Shown here piece after piece: positions 1-9,347 of a stretch of 54,789 nucleotides of DNA. The notes beneath the pieces are model-generated. The model was not told the origin of the DNA. It was given only the letters and a program-made list of their open reading frames with translations, and searched no databases. Made by a program: the position numbers and the translations under genes. How positions within the stretch are numbered: the first letter of the stretch is position 1; every line of letters starts with the position of its first letter. The DNA is from Saprospirales bacterium (GTDB lineage Bacteria > Bacteroidota > Bacteroidia > Chitinophagales > UBA8649), in NCBI GenBank assembly GCA_002708985.1, contig PAPS01000004.1, forward strand, positions 33,977 through 88,765, in the 5' to 3' direction.

Positions 1-551
1 TCTGCACTATATCTCGAGCGTATTCTTTGAAGCAGATCAATTTCTTTACCCCAATCAATTGCCCCAATTTTCATTTTGAGGCAAGAAAATCCAAGGGCTA
101 GCTTATTGTCGATTTGTTCTTGCATAAAGACTGCATCACCCATCCATATTAGGCCATTAATGGAAATGCCAGTTTTTGACCGATTAAACGAAGTATCATA
201 AGTGCAAAAACGATGCCTTCCTGCTTGGTGGGCATGACTAAATCCATGGCTAATTTGTTCTAAGGCAAAGGCAACAGAAGGAAGATGCTGACACTCAGAA
301 GGCTCAGGTAAATGTTGATTAGCGTTGGCCTCCGTAATTAAATTGTTGAGGTTCTGTTCAAAATCAGGACTAGCTTCAGGACTGAGATTTGGAAAAACAC
401 CAGCCTCACCCCAATATATTTTGCTTTCTGATTCTAAGCAAAGGAAGTATGTCGATTTCTTGTGCAGTACTCCTCTTGACGTTCCCGCGGGATGTTTCAG
501 ATCCATGTCATAGCGACGAGCAGAGAGAGTAAAAGGACTTATCCGAGCCAT
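1..551 (-). CDS. menC: o-succinylbenzoate synthase MenC (5' part of gene, cut by window edge)
   Basis: Partial gene reading leftwards off the window. The 183 visible codons start at the ATG at 551 (MARISPFTLSARRYDMDLKH). They give the N-terminal capping domain of an enolase-superfamily enzyme, with a W-G-E-A-G segment. After that comes an I-N-G-L-I-W-M-G segment and a C-L-K-M-K-I-G-A strand whose KxK motif is typical of the start of the MenC barrel. MenC dehydrates SHCHC to o-succinylbenzoate in menaquinone synthesis. The start overlaps the end of menA by 13 nt, so the two are probably translated together. The metal-binding Asp/Glu residues lie outside the window. Position behind menF, menD and menA supports the call. 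Confidence 0.85.
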   Translation of the reverse strand, partial: MARISPFTLSARRYDMDLKHPAGTSRGVLHKKSTYFLCLESESKIYWGEAGVFPNLSPEASPDFEQNLNNLITEANANQHLPEPSECQHLPSVAFALEQISHGFSHAHQAGRHRFCTYDTSFNRSKTGISINGLIWMGDAVFMQEQIDNKLALGFSCLKMKIGAIDWGKEIDLLQRIRSRYSA

Positions 552-1438
552 ATATTTCCTACCAAAAATAAGAGTGCTAGCACAAAGCTGCTTAACGCAT
601 TCACTTTGAGTAGTCCATCAAGTTGACTTGGATCGGAATTCTTCAGTACGGTTCGGATGTTTTTCGCAATGATTGGCAGAGGTATTAAAAAGATATATTG
701 TGGGTTTTCAAAGCCATGCTGAAGCGCATAGGTGCCGAAAAGTACAAAAGGAATCAAGGAGAGAATGGCGAAGTAAATCTTTGATCGCTCATGGCCAAGA
801 TAGCTTGCGATAGTGCGTTTTTCATGCTTTAAATCCTCCTCGCGATCTCTCATATTATTTAAATGGAGTACGGATACGGCTAATAGACCTGTTCCTGATG
901 CTGGTAAGAGTAGATCAAGAGGTAAGGAGTGAACCATGCTGTAGTAAGTGCCCAATGTCCCTACAAGACCGAAAAACAGAAAGACAAAGACATCCCCAAG
1001 GGCTTTGTATCCGTATGCATTTTCGCCCATGGTGTAGTTGATAGCACTCCATATGGATAATCCTCCTAAGAGATAGAATGCTACGATGATAAGAATGTTT
1101 TGGAATGCGATGAAGATCAATGCGGAACCCAATAGAAAGACTAAAGCGCTTGTGATTAAAATGGCGCGTCTCATTTGACTTTGTTGAATTAACCCCGTTG
1201 CTACGGTGCGCATTTCACCACTTCGATTCTTATCACTTCCTTTGACGGCATCTCCGAGGTCGTTTGCGAAATTTGAAAGAATCTGTAATCCAGAGGCAGT
1301 TAATAAGCAAAGAATAAAAGGAAGTAATTCAAAAGAATTAGCCGAGTAGGCACATGCTCCGCCAACAAGAACACACGACAACCCGAGGGGTAAGGTTCTC
1401 AATCGAGCGGCTTGAATCCATGGTTTTGTTTGGTACAT
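539..1438 (-). CDS. menA: 1,4-dihydroxy-2-naphthoate polyprenyltransferase MenA
   Basis: A 299-residue UbiA-superfamily membrane prenyltransferase that attaches the isoprenoid tail to dihydroxynaphthoate, the step that moves menaquinone synthesis into the inner membrane. The first Asp-rich motif is visible as NFANDLGDAVKGSDK (N-D-x-x-D-x-x-x-x-x-D) and the second as NNMRDREEDLKHEKRT, each between hydrophobic helices. About eight or nine membrane segments are apparent, as usual for the family, and the length is normal. It begins at an ATG 27 nt after the menD stop and overlaps menC at its 3' end. In many relatives menB sits between menD and menA; here it does not. Confidence 0.93.
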   Translation of the reverse strand: MYQTKPWIQAARLRTLPLGLSCVLVGGACAYSANSFELLPFILCLLTASGLQILSNFANDLGDAVKGSDKNRSGEMRTVATGLIQQSQMRRAILITSALVFLLGSALIFIAFQNILIIVAFYLLGGLSIWSAINYTMGENAYGYKALGDVFVFLFFGLVGTLGTYYSMVHSLPLDLLLPASGTGLLAVSVLHLNNMRDREEDLKHEKRTIASYLGHERSKIYFAILSLIPFVLFGTYALQHGFENPQYIFLIPLPIIAKNIRTVLKNSDPSQLDGLLKVNALSSFVLALLFLVGNIWLG

Positions 1439-1465
1439 GAAATGAAAATAAGACCAAGTCAGACC

Positions 1466-3202
1466 TTAGTTATCTTTTTCTTGTAAATTTTTTATTTCCG
1501 CGAAATACTTCTTGAGTATTGCGGCACTTTGCAGGCCATCGGTGCGCACTACGAGCCCTTTGGCTTCTTTCGAAGAATCGAGTAGCCATTCCATATCCGT
1601 GTCTAGGGACGAAGTGTCTCTATTCGCCTGGCTGACGCGGCTTTTTAATCCAAGGGCTTCGAGCAATTGATGGATTTCTACATTATGAGGCGAGGTAAAA
1701 CGGTGATTTACCGACGGATGCTTGTCAGGACCTGGAATAATGTTAAAGATGTTTCCTCCACCATTATCAATTACAAGTAGCCTAAAGTTTGTAGGCATAT
1801 CGATTTGCCATAGCGCATTCGAATCGTAAAGCATGGCTAAATCTCCTGTTATACAAAGACACAAAGCGTCAGTTTGACTAGCAAACCCAACTGCAGTGCT
1901 GACTTGCCCATCGATACCACTTACCCCTCGATTGCCAAAGTGTTGTTGGTCATTCCAAATAAAAAGTCCGGCATAACGCACTGGTGTGCTATTGCCCCAA
2001 AATATATTAGTCTTGGGCTGAATATGGTTAGATAAGACTTGGTATACTCGGTAATCTATAGATTCATCAACCAAATCAATGGTGAGATCTCGTAGCGCTG
2101 TACATCGCCTTTCTATAGATTGACAAATCGATTTTTCTATGGTATAACTCGAAGATTCTGGTAAATTTTTATCCAGAAAATGTAAGAAGTCTGTAGGTTT
2201 TGCCACAATGACTTTAGTCAAGGATTGAAATCTGTCCCAGTACATCGGACTCGGAGTAATATGCCAGTGTTCGATGTTTTGTTGCCTAAACAAGAATTTA
2301 AGTTTTTTAGAAACCACGGCATTTCCCATGGTAATCACGAGGTCAGGAAGTAAGTGATAGGCTTTGTTCTCGTGGATGTATTCAACCAATGGATCAACTA
2401 ATGATATTCCTGATGTACAAGATACATTGGCCAAGGTTTCATGCATAACAAGTATATCTTGACGTGATGCAATCTGCTCAATGACGGACTTAAGAGTGTT
2501 TGATGGAGCATGCGAACCAAGAACAATAGCGATTCGTTTGTCCTTAAGCGAGGATATCTCTTCGTCGTTTACCATTATTGTTGAGTCAATTGACGACGTA
2601 GGGTAGATTTCTTCAATGACCTTTGGAAGGTTTGCCTGGTCGTATGGTGCTAAATCGTAGAGTGGTTCACGCAGAGGTATATTGATGTGCACAGGACCTT
2701 TAGGTGCTCTCAATGAGGTATTAATTGCTTGAGACACCATACGCGAAGCATACCATCTATCAGCTTGTGTATGTACTTCCGCTGGGAGTTGAAATGATGC
2801 CTTTATGAAGTTGGAATAAATACCTATTTGATTGATGCTTTGATTTTCACCTTGATCAATCCACTCATTAGGTCGATCAGCCGTTAATGCAATAATGGGA
2901 ACGTGCTGGTAAAAGGCTTCAGCGAGCGCAGGACTGTAATTAAGCGGGGCACTACCACTTGTACATACCATCCCAACCGCTTCGCCCCGCGCAACAGCGA
3001 CACCCAATGCAAAAAACGCTGCACAGCGTTCATCGGTAATTGTTACACACTCAATCCCTTCCGAGCGTTCAAGGGCTATAACTAAAGGAGCCGATCGGGA
3101 ACCTGGTGAGAGCATAACGCGTTGCACACCTAGTTTTTCTAGGACATATACAAGATCGGCAATATGCGTTTTACTTGTGTTATGCGTAGGATTTTTTGCC
3201 AT
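1466..3202 (-). CDS. menD: 2-succinyl-5-enolpyruvyl-6-hydroxy-3-cyclohexene-1-carboxylate synthase MenD
   Basis: A 578-residue thiamin-diphosphate enzyme that joins isochorismate and 2-oxoglutarate, the first committed step of menaquinone synthesis. The N-terminal Pyr domain holds LSPGSRSAPLVIAL, and the glutamate that activates ThDP is probably in the T-D-E-R-C-A-A-F-F segment. The C-terminal PP domain has GDLAMLYDSNALW followed by NGGGNIFNIIPG, the metal/ThDP-binding stretch in MenD form. Length matches the family. The ATG at 3202 is 27 nt after the menF stop. Cytoplasmic; uses isochorismate made by the product of the gene directly upstream. Confidence 0.95.
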   Translation of the reverse strand: MAKNPTHNTSKTHIADLVYVLEKLGVQRVMLSPGSRSAPLVIALERSEGIECVTITDERCAAFFALGVAVARGEAVGMVCTSGSAPLNYSPALAEAFYQHVPIIALTADRPNEWIDQGENQSINQIGIYSNFIKASFQLPAEVHTQADRWYASRMVSQAINTSLRAPKGPVHINIPLREPLYDLAPYDQANLPKVIEEIYPTSSIDSTIMVNDEEISSLKDKRIAIVLGSHAPSNTLKSVIEQIASRQDILVMHETLANVSCTSGISLVDPLVEYIHENKAYHLLPDLVITMGNAVVSKKLKFLFRQQNIEHWHITPSPMYWDRFQSLTKVIVAKPTDFLHFLDKNLPESSSYTIEKSICQSIERRCTALRDLTIDLVDESIDYRVYQVLSNHIQPKTNIFWGNSTPVRYAGLFIWNDQQHFGNRGVSGIDGQVSTAVGFASQTDALCLCITGDLAMLYDSNALWQIDMPTNFRLLVIDNGGGNIFNIIPGPDKHPSVNHRFTSPHNVEIHQLLEALGLKSRVSQANRDTSSLDTDMEWLLDSSKEAKGLVVRTDGLQSAAILKKYFAEIKNLQEKDN

Positions 3203-3229
3203 GGCTTACCCCTTCCTCATTGTTTGGTT

Positions 3230-4261
3230 CTACGAATGTAACACCTTGAGCATTGTTTGGGTTTTTTCTTTGGTCTCCAACCACTCTTCCCTAGGACTTG
3301 AATCCTTTGTGAGGCCCGATCCTACGTGCAATACAGTGCAATTGTCAAAGAATTCAGCACTGCGTAAGTTAACCCAAGCATAATATGCTTTATTGTGTCG
3401 TAAGGCAAAGTATCCGCCATAGAAGTCTCTAGCCTGACCTTCATGAGCTATGATCCATTGTCTCGCATCTTTCCTTGGTAGCCCACATAGCGCAGCTGTA
3501 GGATGTAGACAATCCAAAATCCCTTCTGGCTTGTTGGTTTGAAAGGATATGGACTGAAATCGGTGGAAAAGATGGCCCGCTATTTTGTCAGATAATGGAC
3601 TTGGTGCAATTTGCGTGGCACCGTAAGTTGTTAAATCTTGAACAATGCCATCTGTTACCAATTGATGTTCTTCGACTTCCTTGGCGGTCCATGAACGGGA
3701 TAAATTCCTATTGGAGGATGCTACTTGAGTTCCTGCAAGCGCATCCGCTGAATACATTACTTCGCCGTTAGAGTTTTTTATTGTCTCCAAAAGCAATTCA
3801 GGTGACGCACCCATCCAGCAGGAGTCTCCGTTCCACCATGCAAATACGTTAGCATTAGGATATTGCCTACAGAGTGCTTGGAAAACCTTGGCTTCGGGAT
3901 GGACAGCATTGATGCTAACCTTTCGAGCGGCTACAATTTTTTTTAGATGGCCTGACTCTAGCGCCTTTACACTTTTTGCTACATAGCTTTCGTAGGTATC
4001 CTGTGGGGTAGTTAATATGTTCTTACTCTTAAGATTTACGTTTTTTGGCCAATACTTAGTCACCTCATCGAGTGCGATCGACTGCCCGTGTAAGGTTGTC
4101 CAACTGTATTGAGTAGGAATGAATGGCATTACTTGAAGGTCGATCTCAAATGTGCCATTGTTAATGGGTGACCGGTTGAAAATAAAAACGGCGTCTTCAT
4201 TTCCAAAAGAATGAAGAAAGTAGGGCATCTTTCCTTGAGCAAATCGAACAAAGAACTCCAT
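3230..4261 (-). CDS. menF: isochorismate synthase (chorismate-binding enzyme) MenF
   Basis: A chorismate-utilising enzyme of about 343 residues that converts chorismate to isochorismate for MenD. The C-terminal catalytic fold is clear: KKIVAARK, a W-M-G-A-S-P-E-L-L-L strand, HPTAALCGLPRKDAR, then EGQARDFYGGYF, which carries the Mg-binding glutamates. I chose the ATG at 4261, one base after the mutS2 stop codon (TAG-C-ATG). An in-frame TTG at 4285 would add eight residues and overlap mutS2. Salicylate- and anthranilate-forming relatives share the fold, but the adjacent menD makes isochorismate synthase the natural assignment. Confidence 0.92.
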   Translation of the reverse strand: MEFFVRFAQGKMPYFLHSFGNEDAVFIFNRSPINNGTFEIDLQVMPFIPTQYSWTTLHGQSIALDEVTKYWPKNVNLKSKNILTTPQDTYESYVAKSVKALESGHLKKIVAARKVSINAVHPEAKVFQALCRQYPNANVFAWWNGDSCWMGASPELLLETIKNSNGEVMYSADALAGTQVASSNRNLSRSWTAKEVEEHQLVTDGIVQDLTTYGATQIAPSPLSDKIAGHLFHRFQSISFQTNKPEGILDCLHPTAALCGLPRKDARQWIIAHEGQARDFYGGYFALRHNKAYYAWVNLRSAEFFDNCTVLHVGSGLTKDSSPREEWLETKEKTQTMLKVLHS

Positions 4262-4262
4262 G

Positions 4263-6629
4263 CTAAATTTTTGAAAATTGGACAACCATCACTCCACGAC
4301 CACCATCTTTTTCTTCGGGGTGCTGATAGCTTTCAATATATTTTTTTTGGCTTCGTAGCGCTTGTAATACAGCCTGTCTTAGTACTCCTTGCCCTTTTCC
4401 ATGGATGATACGCACTCTGTCCGCCTGCATGGATCTTGCATGAGTTAAGTAGAGTTCTACGGTATCTATCGCCTCAACTTTTGTCATTCCTCGTATATCG
4501 AGTTCAGGGTCTAAACTTGGTGATTTTCGAATCGGTTTGCGTACAAATGATGTTTGAGCCACTGAGCTATTTGTGCTACTCAATTCTAGATCTTTCATGG
4601 CTATTTCAGCGCGGCGATCACTGATATTCACAATTGCTTTACGACCCCGTATTTCAAGAACTTCGCCTTCCTGATTGGTGGCTTTATGCCGAACCTGGTC
4701 TCCTACGGAAAACTGAAGTGGACTTGAGGCATTAGTTGATTTACTTTGTTGTTTGCGAATCTTTGCACGCCGTTTAACAAGATCTTGTAATTGTTCAGCC
4801 TTTGCCTTTGCACTTTCTTCTTTATGAATATTTTTTAATAATGCATTTAGCTTGTCTTGGATGATTTTGTCTTGATGACTTTCTAAACTAAGGCGCTCTT
4901 CTTTAAGCCCTGCATATTGTTCTTCTACTTGTTGAAGTTGCTTGGTCATGGTCTTAAGTAACTGCTGATATTCTTCTTGTTGTTGCTGAAGCGCTGTGTG
5001 CTGCTTTTGGTGCAGACGGCGCTCCATTTCTAAATTGTGAATGGTTTCATCAAAGGTTAAATCACGGTGATCTACTCGCCGTTTCGCTTCTTCAATAATA
5101 TCGGCTGGAATGGCCATACGTTTTGCAATCTCGAAGGTGTAGGATGCTCCTGGTTTGCCAAGAAGGAGTCGATATGTAGGACTTAGGCTTGTTTCATCAA
5201 AATGCATGGAGCCATTGATGATGTGCTGATGGTGACTGGCTAATTGTTTTAGGTTTCCATAGTGTGTAGTGATAACACCGATGCATCTCTTTTCGCAAAG
5301 TGCAAGTAATAATGATTCTGCCAAGGCAGCGCCAAGTTTGGGGTCAGAACCTGAACCAAATTCATCGATAAGCACTAAACTTTTAGCTGTAGCATTTTCC
5401 AAGAAGTACTTCATATGAGCAAGCTTCGAGCTGTAGGTTGAGAGTTCATTTTCCAATGACTGGTCATCGCCGAGGTCCGCATACAACCCATCGAATAATC
5501 CAATTTTGGATTCTTGACTGCAGGGTAGGGGAAGTCCTAATCGAATAAGCATTTGAACGAGTCCTAACGCTTTTAATGTCATGGACTTTCCTCCCGCATT
5601 AGGGCCGCTGATTAATAGAATCCTCTGATCTTTATTCAAGGTAACATCAAATGGGATTACCTTATCTAAATCACCATCCTCTTTGACAAGTAATGAGGCA
5701 TTTCGACATTCAATCAGTTGCACGACTTGCTTAGATTCGATGATTGGCATAGAGCAGGAATAGTGTTCACACCATGAAGATTTACTTTGTAGGATGTCTA
5801 ATTCTGCGAAAATTTCTTGACTAAAAGCGAGATAGTCTGCCTGTATTTGAATGATTTGAGTGAGACGATCGAGTAATTTTTGAATTTCCCGCTGTTCTGC
5901 TTGAACGACACTAAATAGATCATTGTGAAGATGAACGCAGGACTCAGGTTCAATAAAGACTACCTTACCCGATTCACTTTCGTCATGTAGAATACCCTGT
6001 ATTTTTCGTTTGTGTTCTGCCCTCACAGCAAGGACACGTCGGCCATTACGCACACTTTCAACAGAATCAAATAGATAGTCTTGCCGTTTTAACCGACCAA
6101 CTTCTGATTGAAAGACTTTGTGAATCTTCTTATTGAGTTTTGTCTTTTCATTACGCAGTTCAGCAAGATGCTCACTGGCATCCGATCGTACCTGTCCATC
6201 CTCGTTTACTATATCTTGAATGGCCTCCACTAAGCGATCATTTCTTGTGATGGATTGAATAAGTTTATGTAGGGGTGTAGGCTCACTGTCCCATTCATCA
6301 AGGCTCTCAAGCACTTGGTGGATAGTTTTGGCTACATGGAGCACAGAAGCGACTTCATAAAGTTCAAGTATCATTCCTTTTATATCAAGTTTATCCAGGG
6401 ACGGTCGAATGTCCTTAAATTGATCGAAGGGAATCTTATGGCCTTCTTGTTTGAAATGCTGGTATGCCGTGATCTTGTCGTATACTGCGTTAACCTCATC
6501 TGCTGATTGCAAAGGCTGATACGATTGCCATGCCATGCGTCCAAGATCACTTATGCATCCTTTGGCAACAGACTCTGCGAGGATGAAGAGGTCAAGTTTT
6601 TGCAGTAAATCGTCAGGATAGGTTTTCAT
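4263..6629 (-). CDS. mutS2: endonuclease MutS2
   Basis: A 788-residue MutS2 protein; it lacks the mismatch-recognition domain of MutS and ends in a Smr nuclease domain. Visible elements are Walker A GPNAGGKSMTLKALG, the MutS signature around DLGDDQSLENELSTYSSKLA, Walker B SLVLIDEFGSGSDP, a long Gln/Glu-rich coiled coil (roughly residues 520-630), a KOW-like segment (VGDQVRHK), and a Smr domain with LDIRGMTKVEA and IIHGKGQGVLR. Family members act on recombination intermediates or collided ribosomes; which applies here cannot be read from the sequence. Its ATG abuts the gpsA stop and its TAG is one base from menF, so it is an internal gene of the long minus-strand series. Confidence 0.95.
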   Translation of the reverse strand: MKTYPDDLLQKLDLFILAESVAKGCISDLGRMAWQSYQPLQSADEVNAVYDKITAYQHFKQEGHKIPFDQFKDIRPSLDKLDIKGMILELYEVASVLHVAKTIHQVLESLDEWDSEPTPLHKLIQSITRNDRLVEAIQDIVNEDGQVRSDASEHLAELRNEKTKLNKKIHKVFQSEVGRLKRQDYLFDSVESVRNGRRVLAVRAEHKRKIQGILHDESESGKVVFIEPESCVHLHNDLFSVVQAEQREIQKLLDRLTQIIQIQADYLAFSQEIFAELDILQSKSSWCEHYSCSMPIIESKQVVQLIECRNASLLVKEDGDLDKVIPFDVTLNKDQRILLISGPNAGGKSMTLKALGLVQMLIRLGLPLPCSQESKIGLFDGLYADLGDDQSLENELSTYSSKLAHMKYFLENATAKSLVLIDEFGSGSDPKLGAALAESLLLALCEKRCIGVITTHYGNLKQLASHHQHIINGSMHFDETSLSPTYRLLLGKPGASYTFEIAKRMAIPADIIEEAKRRVDHRDLTFDETIHNLEMERRLHQKQHTALQQQQEEYQQLLKTMTKQLQQVEEQYAGLKEERLSLESHQDKIIQDKLNALLKNIHKEESAKAKAEQLQDLVKRRAKIRKQQSKSTNASSPLQFSVGDQVRHKATNQEGEVLEIRGRKAIVNISDRRAEIAMKDLELSSTNSSVAQTSFVRKPIRKSPSLDPELDIRGMTKVEAIDTVELYLTHARSMQADRVRIIHGKGQGVLRQAVLQALRSQKKYIESYQHPEEKDGGRGVMVVQFSKI

Positions 6630-7655
6630 CTAAAGGGCAAATTCAACATCGTTTTCACCGGTAGCTTTCATAAAGACATTGATTAGGCCTTTTGGATCTT
6701 TTTGATCAAAAAGAATCTCATGCAATACTTGAGCTATAGGTATTCGTGAAGTATAACGCCATTCACTATGAATGAGTTTAAGGGTTTTAAGTCCCTCTAT
6801 AGTTTCTATTGAATCATTTACAATGGATTCGATGGATTCTCCTTTAGCGATTCGATAGCCTACCGTGAAGTTCCTACTCAGCGGGCTTTGGCAGGTCGTC
6901 ATGAGGTCGCCAACTCCAGCTAGACCTAGAAATGACGTGGAGGATACGCCTAAACGATTTGCGATGTAGATAATCTCTGCAAGAGCTCGAGTGATATACA
7001 GGGACCGTGCATTGGAGCCTAACTCCAGACCCTCTGTAATGCCAGCGCCGATAGCAATGTAATTTTTTAAAATTCCTGCTAATTCAATGGCCAGTAAGTC
7101 GTTACTTCCAAAAATTTGGAATCGATCAGAGGAAAATAAATCTTTTCCAATTGTAATTACTTCATTAAATCGACTGCCAATAACTGCTCCTGCAGGAAGC
7201 CCTTGATGAATCTCATGGGATAAATTAGGGCCGGCTATCATTCCAATGCGACGAATCGTGGTAAATTGCTCAAAATATTCACTTACTGTAAATGGACGAT
7301 GGCTTTTGGTATCTGGGTTCGCGTTACTCTGTATAAAGCCTTTCGTTGCATGAATAACAAAATGACCTGGATTAATAATATTTTGAATAGCCTGTACGAG
7401 CTCGGGATAATTATCAGATGGGATAGCAGGGATTAGAACTTCACAGGTTTTACACAGATTCTCCAAGTCCGTTTCCAACGACACGTTATTATGCAGTACC
7501 ACATCTCGTAATGGTCGATTAGCCGCAAAATTTGCTGTATCTTCTTGCCGTCGGCTGTAAAGTTTTACAGGATTCTTTTCGGCGAGTAGATTGCAAAGGG
7601 CAAGCCCAAATTTCCCTGCTCCAATAACTCCTATACCCATATCTCTATTATACAT
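6630..7655 (-). CDS. gpsA: NAD(P)H-dependent glycerol-3-phosphate dehydrogenase GpsA
   Basis: Makes sn-glycerol-3-phosphate from dihydroxyacetone phosphate for phospholipid synthesis. The Rossmann dinucleotide loop is GVIGAGKFGLAL, followed by HATKGF, IAGPNLSHEI, the catalytic-lysine region GILKNYIAIGAGI, and GLAGVGDLMTTCQSPLSRN, all characteristic of GpsA. Start choice is open: ATGs at 7664, 7655 and 7640 are all in frame. I give 7655, which overlaps the stop of the acyltransferase by 8 nt; 7640 would start the protein directly at the Rossmann strand (MGIGVIGAGKFG). Its product is the likely substrate of the acyltransferase just upstream. Confidence 0.94.
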   Translation of the reverse strand: MYNRDMGIGVIGAGKFGLALCNLLAEKNPVKLYSRRQEDTANFAANRPLRDVVLHNNVSLETDLENLCKTCEVLIPAIPSDNYPELVQAIQNIINPGHFVIHATKGFIQSNANPDTKSHRPFTVSEYFEQFTTIRRIGMIAGPNLSHEIHQGLPAGAVIGSRFNEVITIGKDLFSSDRFQIFGSNDLLAIELAGILKNYIAIGAGITEGLELGSNARSLYITRALAEIIYIANRLGVSSTSFLGLAGVGDLMTTCQSPLSRNFTVGYRIAKGESIESIVNDSIETIEGLKTLKLIHSEWRYTSRIPIAQVLHEILFDQKDPKGLINVFMKATGENDVEFAL

Positions 7656-9327
7656 TGTCGACATAGGCTTCCATTTGATTCGCATAAAAATGAAGAAGTA
7701 GTAAACTTTCCGATCGCAGTTTACCGTCGCTTGACCGAACAAGGGCTCGTTTGGAATTATATATCCCGAGATGTTTTACTCCATGGGATGCAATTGATGT
7801 AGTGGATTGGTCCAATTGTGTACTAAGTATACAATTGCCTTGGCTTGACTTAATGCGGACATGATCGATGGTGCGCTGACAGGCATCCAAAAAATCATCC
7901 CACTCCCAAATAACATCCTCCAAAGGAAGACGCAAAAGCTCATATAAGTCCAGTTTGGGAAAGGAAGCTCTTAGCATTCTAAAGGCAACTAAGGCAACGA
8001 TGTTGCTTGACAGCACCACTTTGTTGTCGTGTAAACCTTTCTGAACGATTTGTCCGAGATCCTGAGCATAAACCGAATCTCTTTGGTCGTCGTGCACATG
8101 GTCATTTCCCCGTCTAAAATATTCCTCACGATTGATAAAATTTCCGTGCACATCCAGCGACCGGCCCGAAGCGTCAAGTTTGTTTCCAAAAATATCGGTT
8201 GGCTCACCAAAGGCAATATGAATTTCTGGCTTGGTATAAGGATGAGAAAAAAGAATGGAGAGCAAACGGTACGAGGTTGCCGTGACGCTTGCTTCCTTGA
8301 TATATTGCTCTCTTCCTTGCTTTTTAAGGTGCTGGTCAATGAGAGACTCTGCCTCTAGTGTGAAGGAGTAATTGATAGACACAGGTACGATAATAACCGG
8401 TCTGTTATACTGCCCTTCATCTAGTACATAATCCTTTTGGGTCTGTACCGCAGTACCTAACAATCCAAGCTTTAACTTGTTGGACAGCGTTCCCGATCGG
8501 CTTCGAGTTCCTTCTGGAAAAAACAAGCTATGTACACCTCTTGCCAAGCAAACCGATGAATATGATTTGAGTACTTCAAGGTAGATGGCATTCTTTTTAC
8601 GGCGGTCTACTTTGTACGCACCTAGCTGATTCATTTTTTTGCTAAGCCATGGTAGCGTAAATAAATTGATTCCTGCGCCATAGGTCATTGCAGGTAGCCC
8701 AAGAAGATTAATACCGTAACCAATGGTTGGCGAGTCTAAGTTGGACTGATGATTAGGTAGAACGATGAGCGGACCGATACTCGAGAGTTCTCTGAGCCGG
8801 TCTATGTCCCCATAGAAGATAAATCGATCATAGATTGAATCCTTACTTCGCCAGAATTTTTGGATCCGCCGTCCAGGAGCGGATTTTAGGAGTCCTCCGT
8901 AGAAGTAGGGTAGAATTCGTTGGGCAAAACGATAGGCTCGTGGCTCAAATCGACTTAAAATTTCCTGCAGATAGTGATTGATAATCTGGGTGAGGACGCC
9001 TTCTAAATGGTTGCTTGAGGTATGGTTATTTTGTTTTTCTAACTCCAGCATTTGGGCCTTGATATCTGCCCAAAAAAGTGCTTCGCTTTGTTTGTCTGTT
9101 TTCCAAGGATTCTGGGTAAGTCTTATCTTCTCGAGATAGATTACATTTTTCAATAGCTCATAAAATTCTGAGGAATCTTGAAAGTTTCTTTTCAAGGCAT
9201 TCAGTGTCCGACTTCTTACTTGAGCTTTAAATTCTTTACGTTCCGACGTCGCCTTGGTTAATGGCCATTGTTTAATATCCTTAATAACGGGCTTACGCGG
9301 TAAGCGTTCTGTATACGCCTGATTCAC
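7648..9327 (-). CDS. glycerophospholipid acyltransferase of the PlsB/PlsC superfamily
   Basis: A 559-residue protein with the acyltransferase blocks in order: PNHQSNLDSPTIG (residues 191-203, the catalytic H-x4-D), LGAYKVDRRKKN (about 235-246), FFPEGTRSRSG (269-279, glycerol-phosphate binding) and VIIVPVSINYSF. A helical N-terminal domain of about 150 residues and a C-terminal region after the catalytic core make it much larger than PlsC (about 250) but smaller than E. coli PlsB (about 800). I expect glycerol-3-phosphate 1-acyltransferase activity because gpsA follows directly, but 1-acyl-G3P acyltransferase cannot be excluded. The start is a GTG at 9327; no suitable ATG lies nearby. No transmembrane helix is obvious, so it is probably membrane-peripheral. 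Confidence 0.8.
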   Translation of the reverse strand: MNQAYTERLPRKPVIKDIKQWPLTKATSERKEFKAQVRSRTLNALKRNFQDSSEFYELLKNVIYLEKIRLTQNPWKTDKQSEALFWADIKAQMLELEKQNNHTSSNHLEGVLTQIINHYLQEILSRFEPRAYRFAQRILPYFYGGLLKSAPGRRIQKFWRSKDSIYDRFIFYGDIDRLRELSSIGPLIVLPNHQSNLDSPTIGYGINLLGLPAMTYGAGINLFTLPWLSKKMNQLGAYKVDRRKKNAIYLEVLKSYSSVCLARGVHSLFFPEGTRSRSGTLSNKLKLGLLGTAVQTQKDYVLDEGQYNRPVIIVPVSINYSFTLEAESLIDQHLKKQGREQYIKEASVTATSYRLLSILFSHPYTKPEIHIAFGEPTDIFGNKLDASGRSLDVHGNFINREEYFRRGNDHVHDDQRDSVYAQDLGQIVQKGLHDNKVVLSSNIVALVAFRMLRASFPKLDLYELLRLPLEDVIWEWDDFLDACQRTIDHVRIKSSQGNCILSTQLDQSTTSIASHGVKHLGIYNSKRALVRSSDGKLRSESLLLLHFYANQMEAYVDNV

Positions 9328-9347
9328 CTGATTCGAATTGACGATGA

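Noticed and set aside
7989-8339. 116-codon antisense ORF inside the acyltransferase gene
   Set aside because: Lies within a well-supported CDS, has no family resemblance and no start context; a shadow frame.
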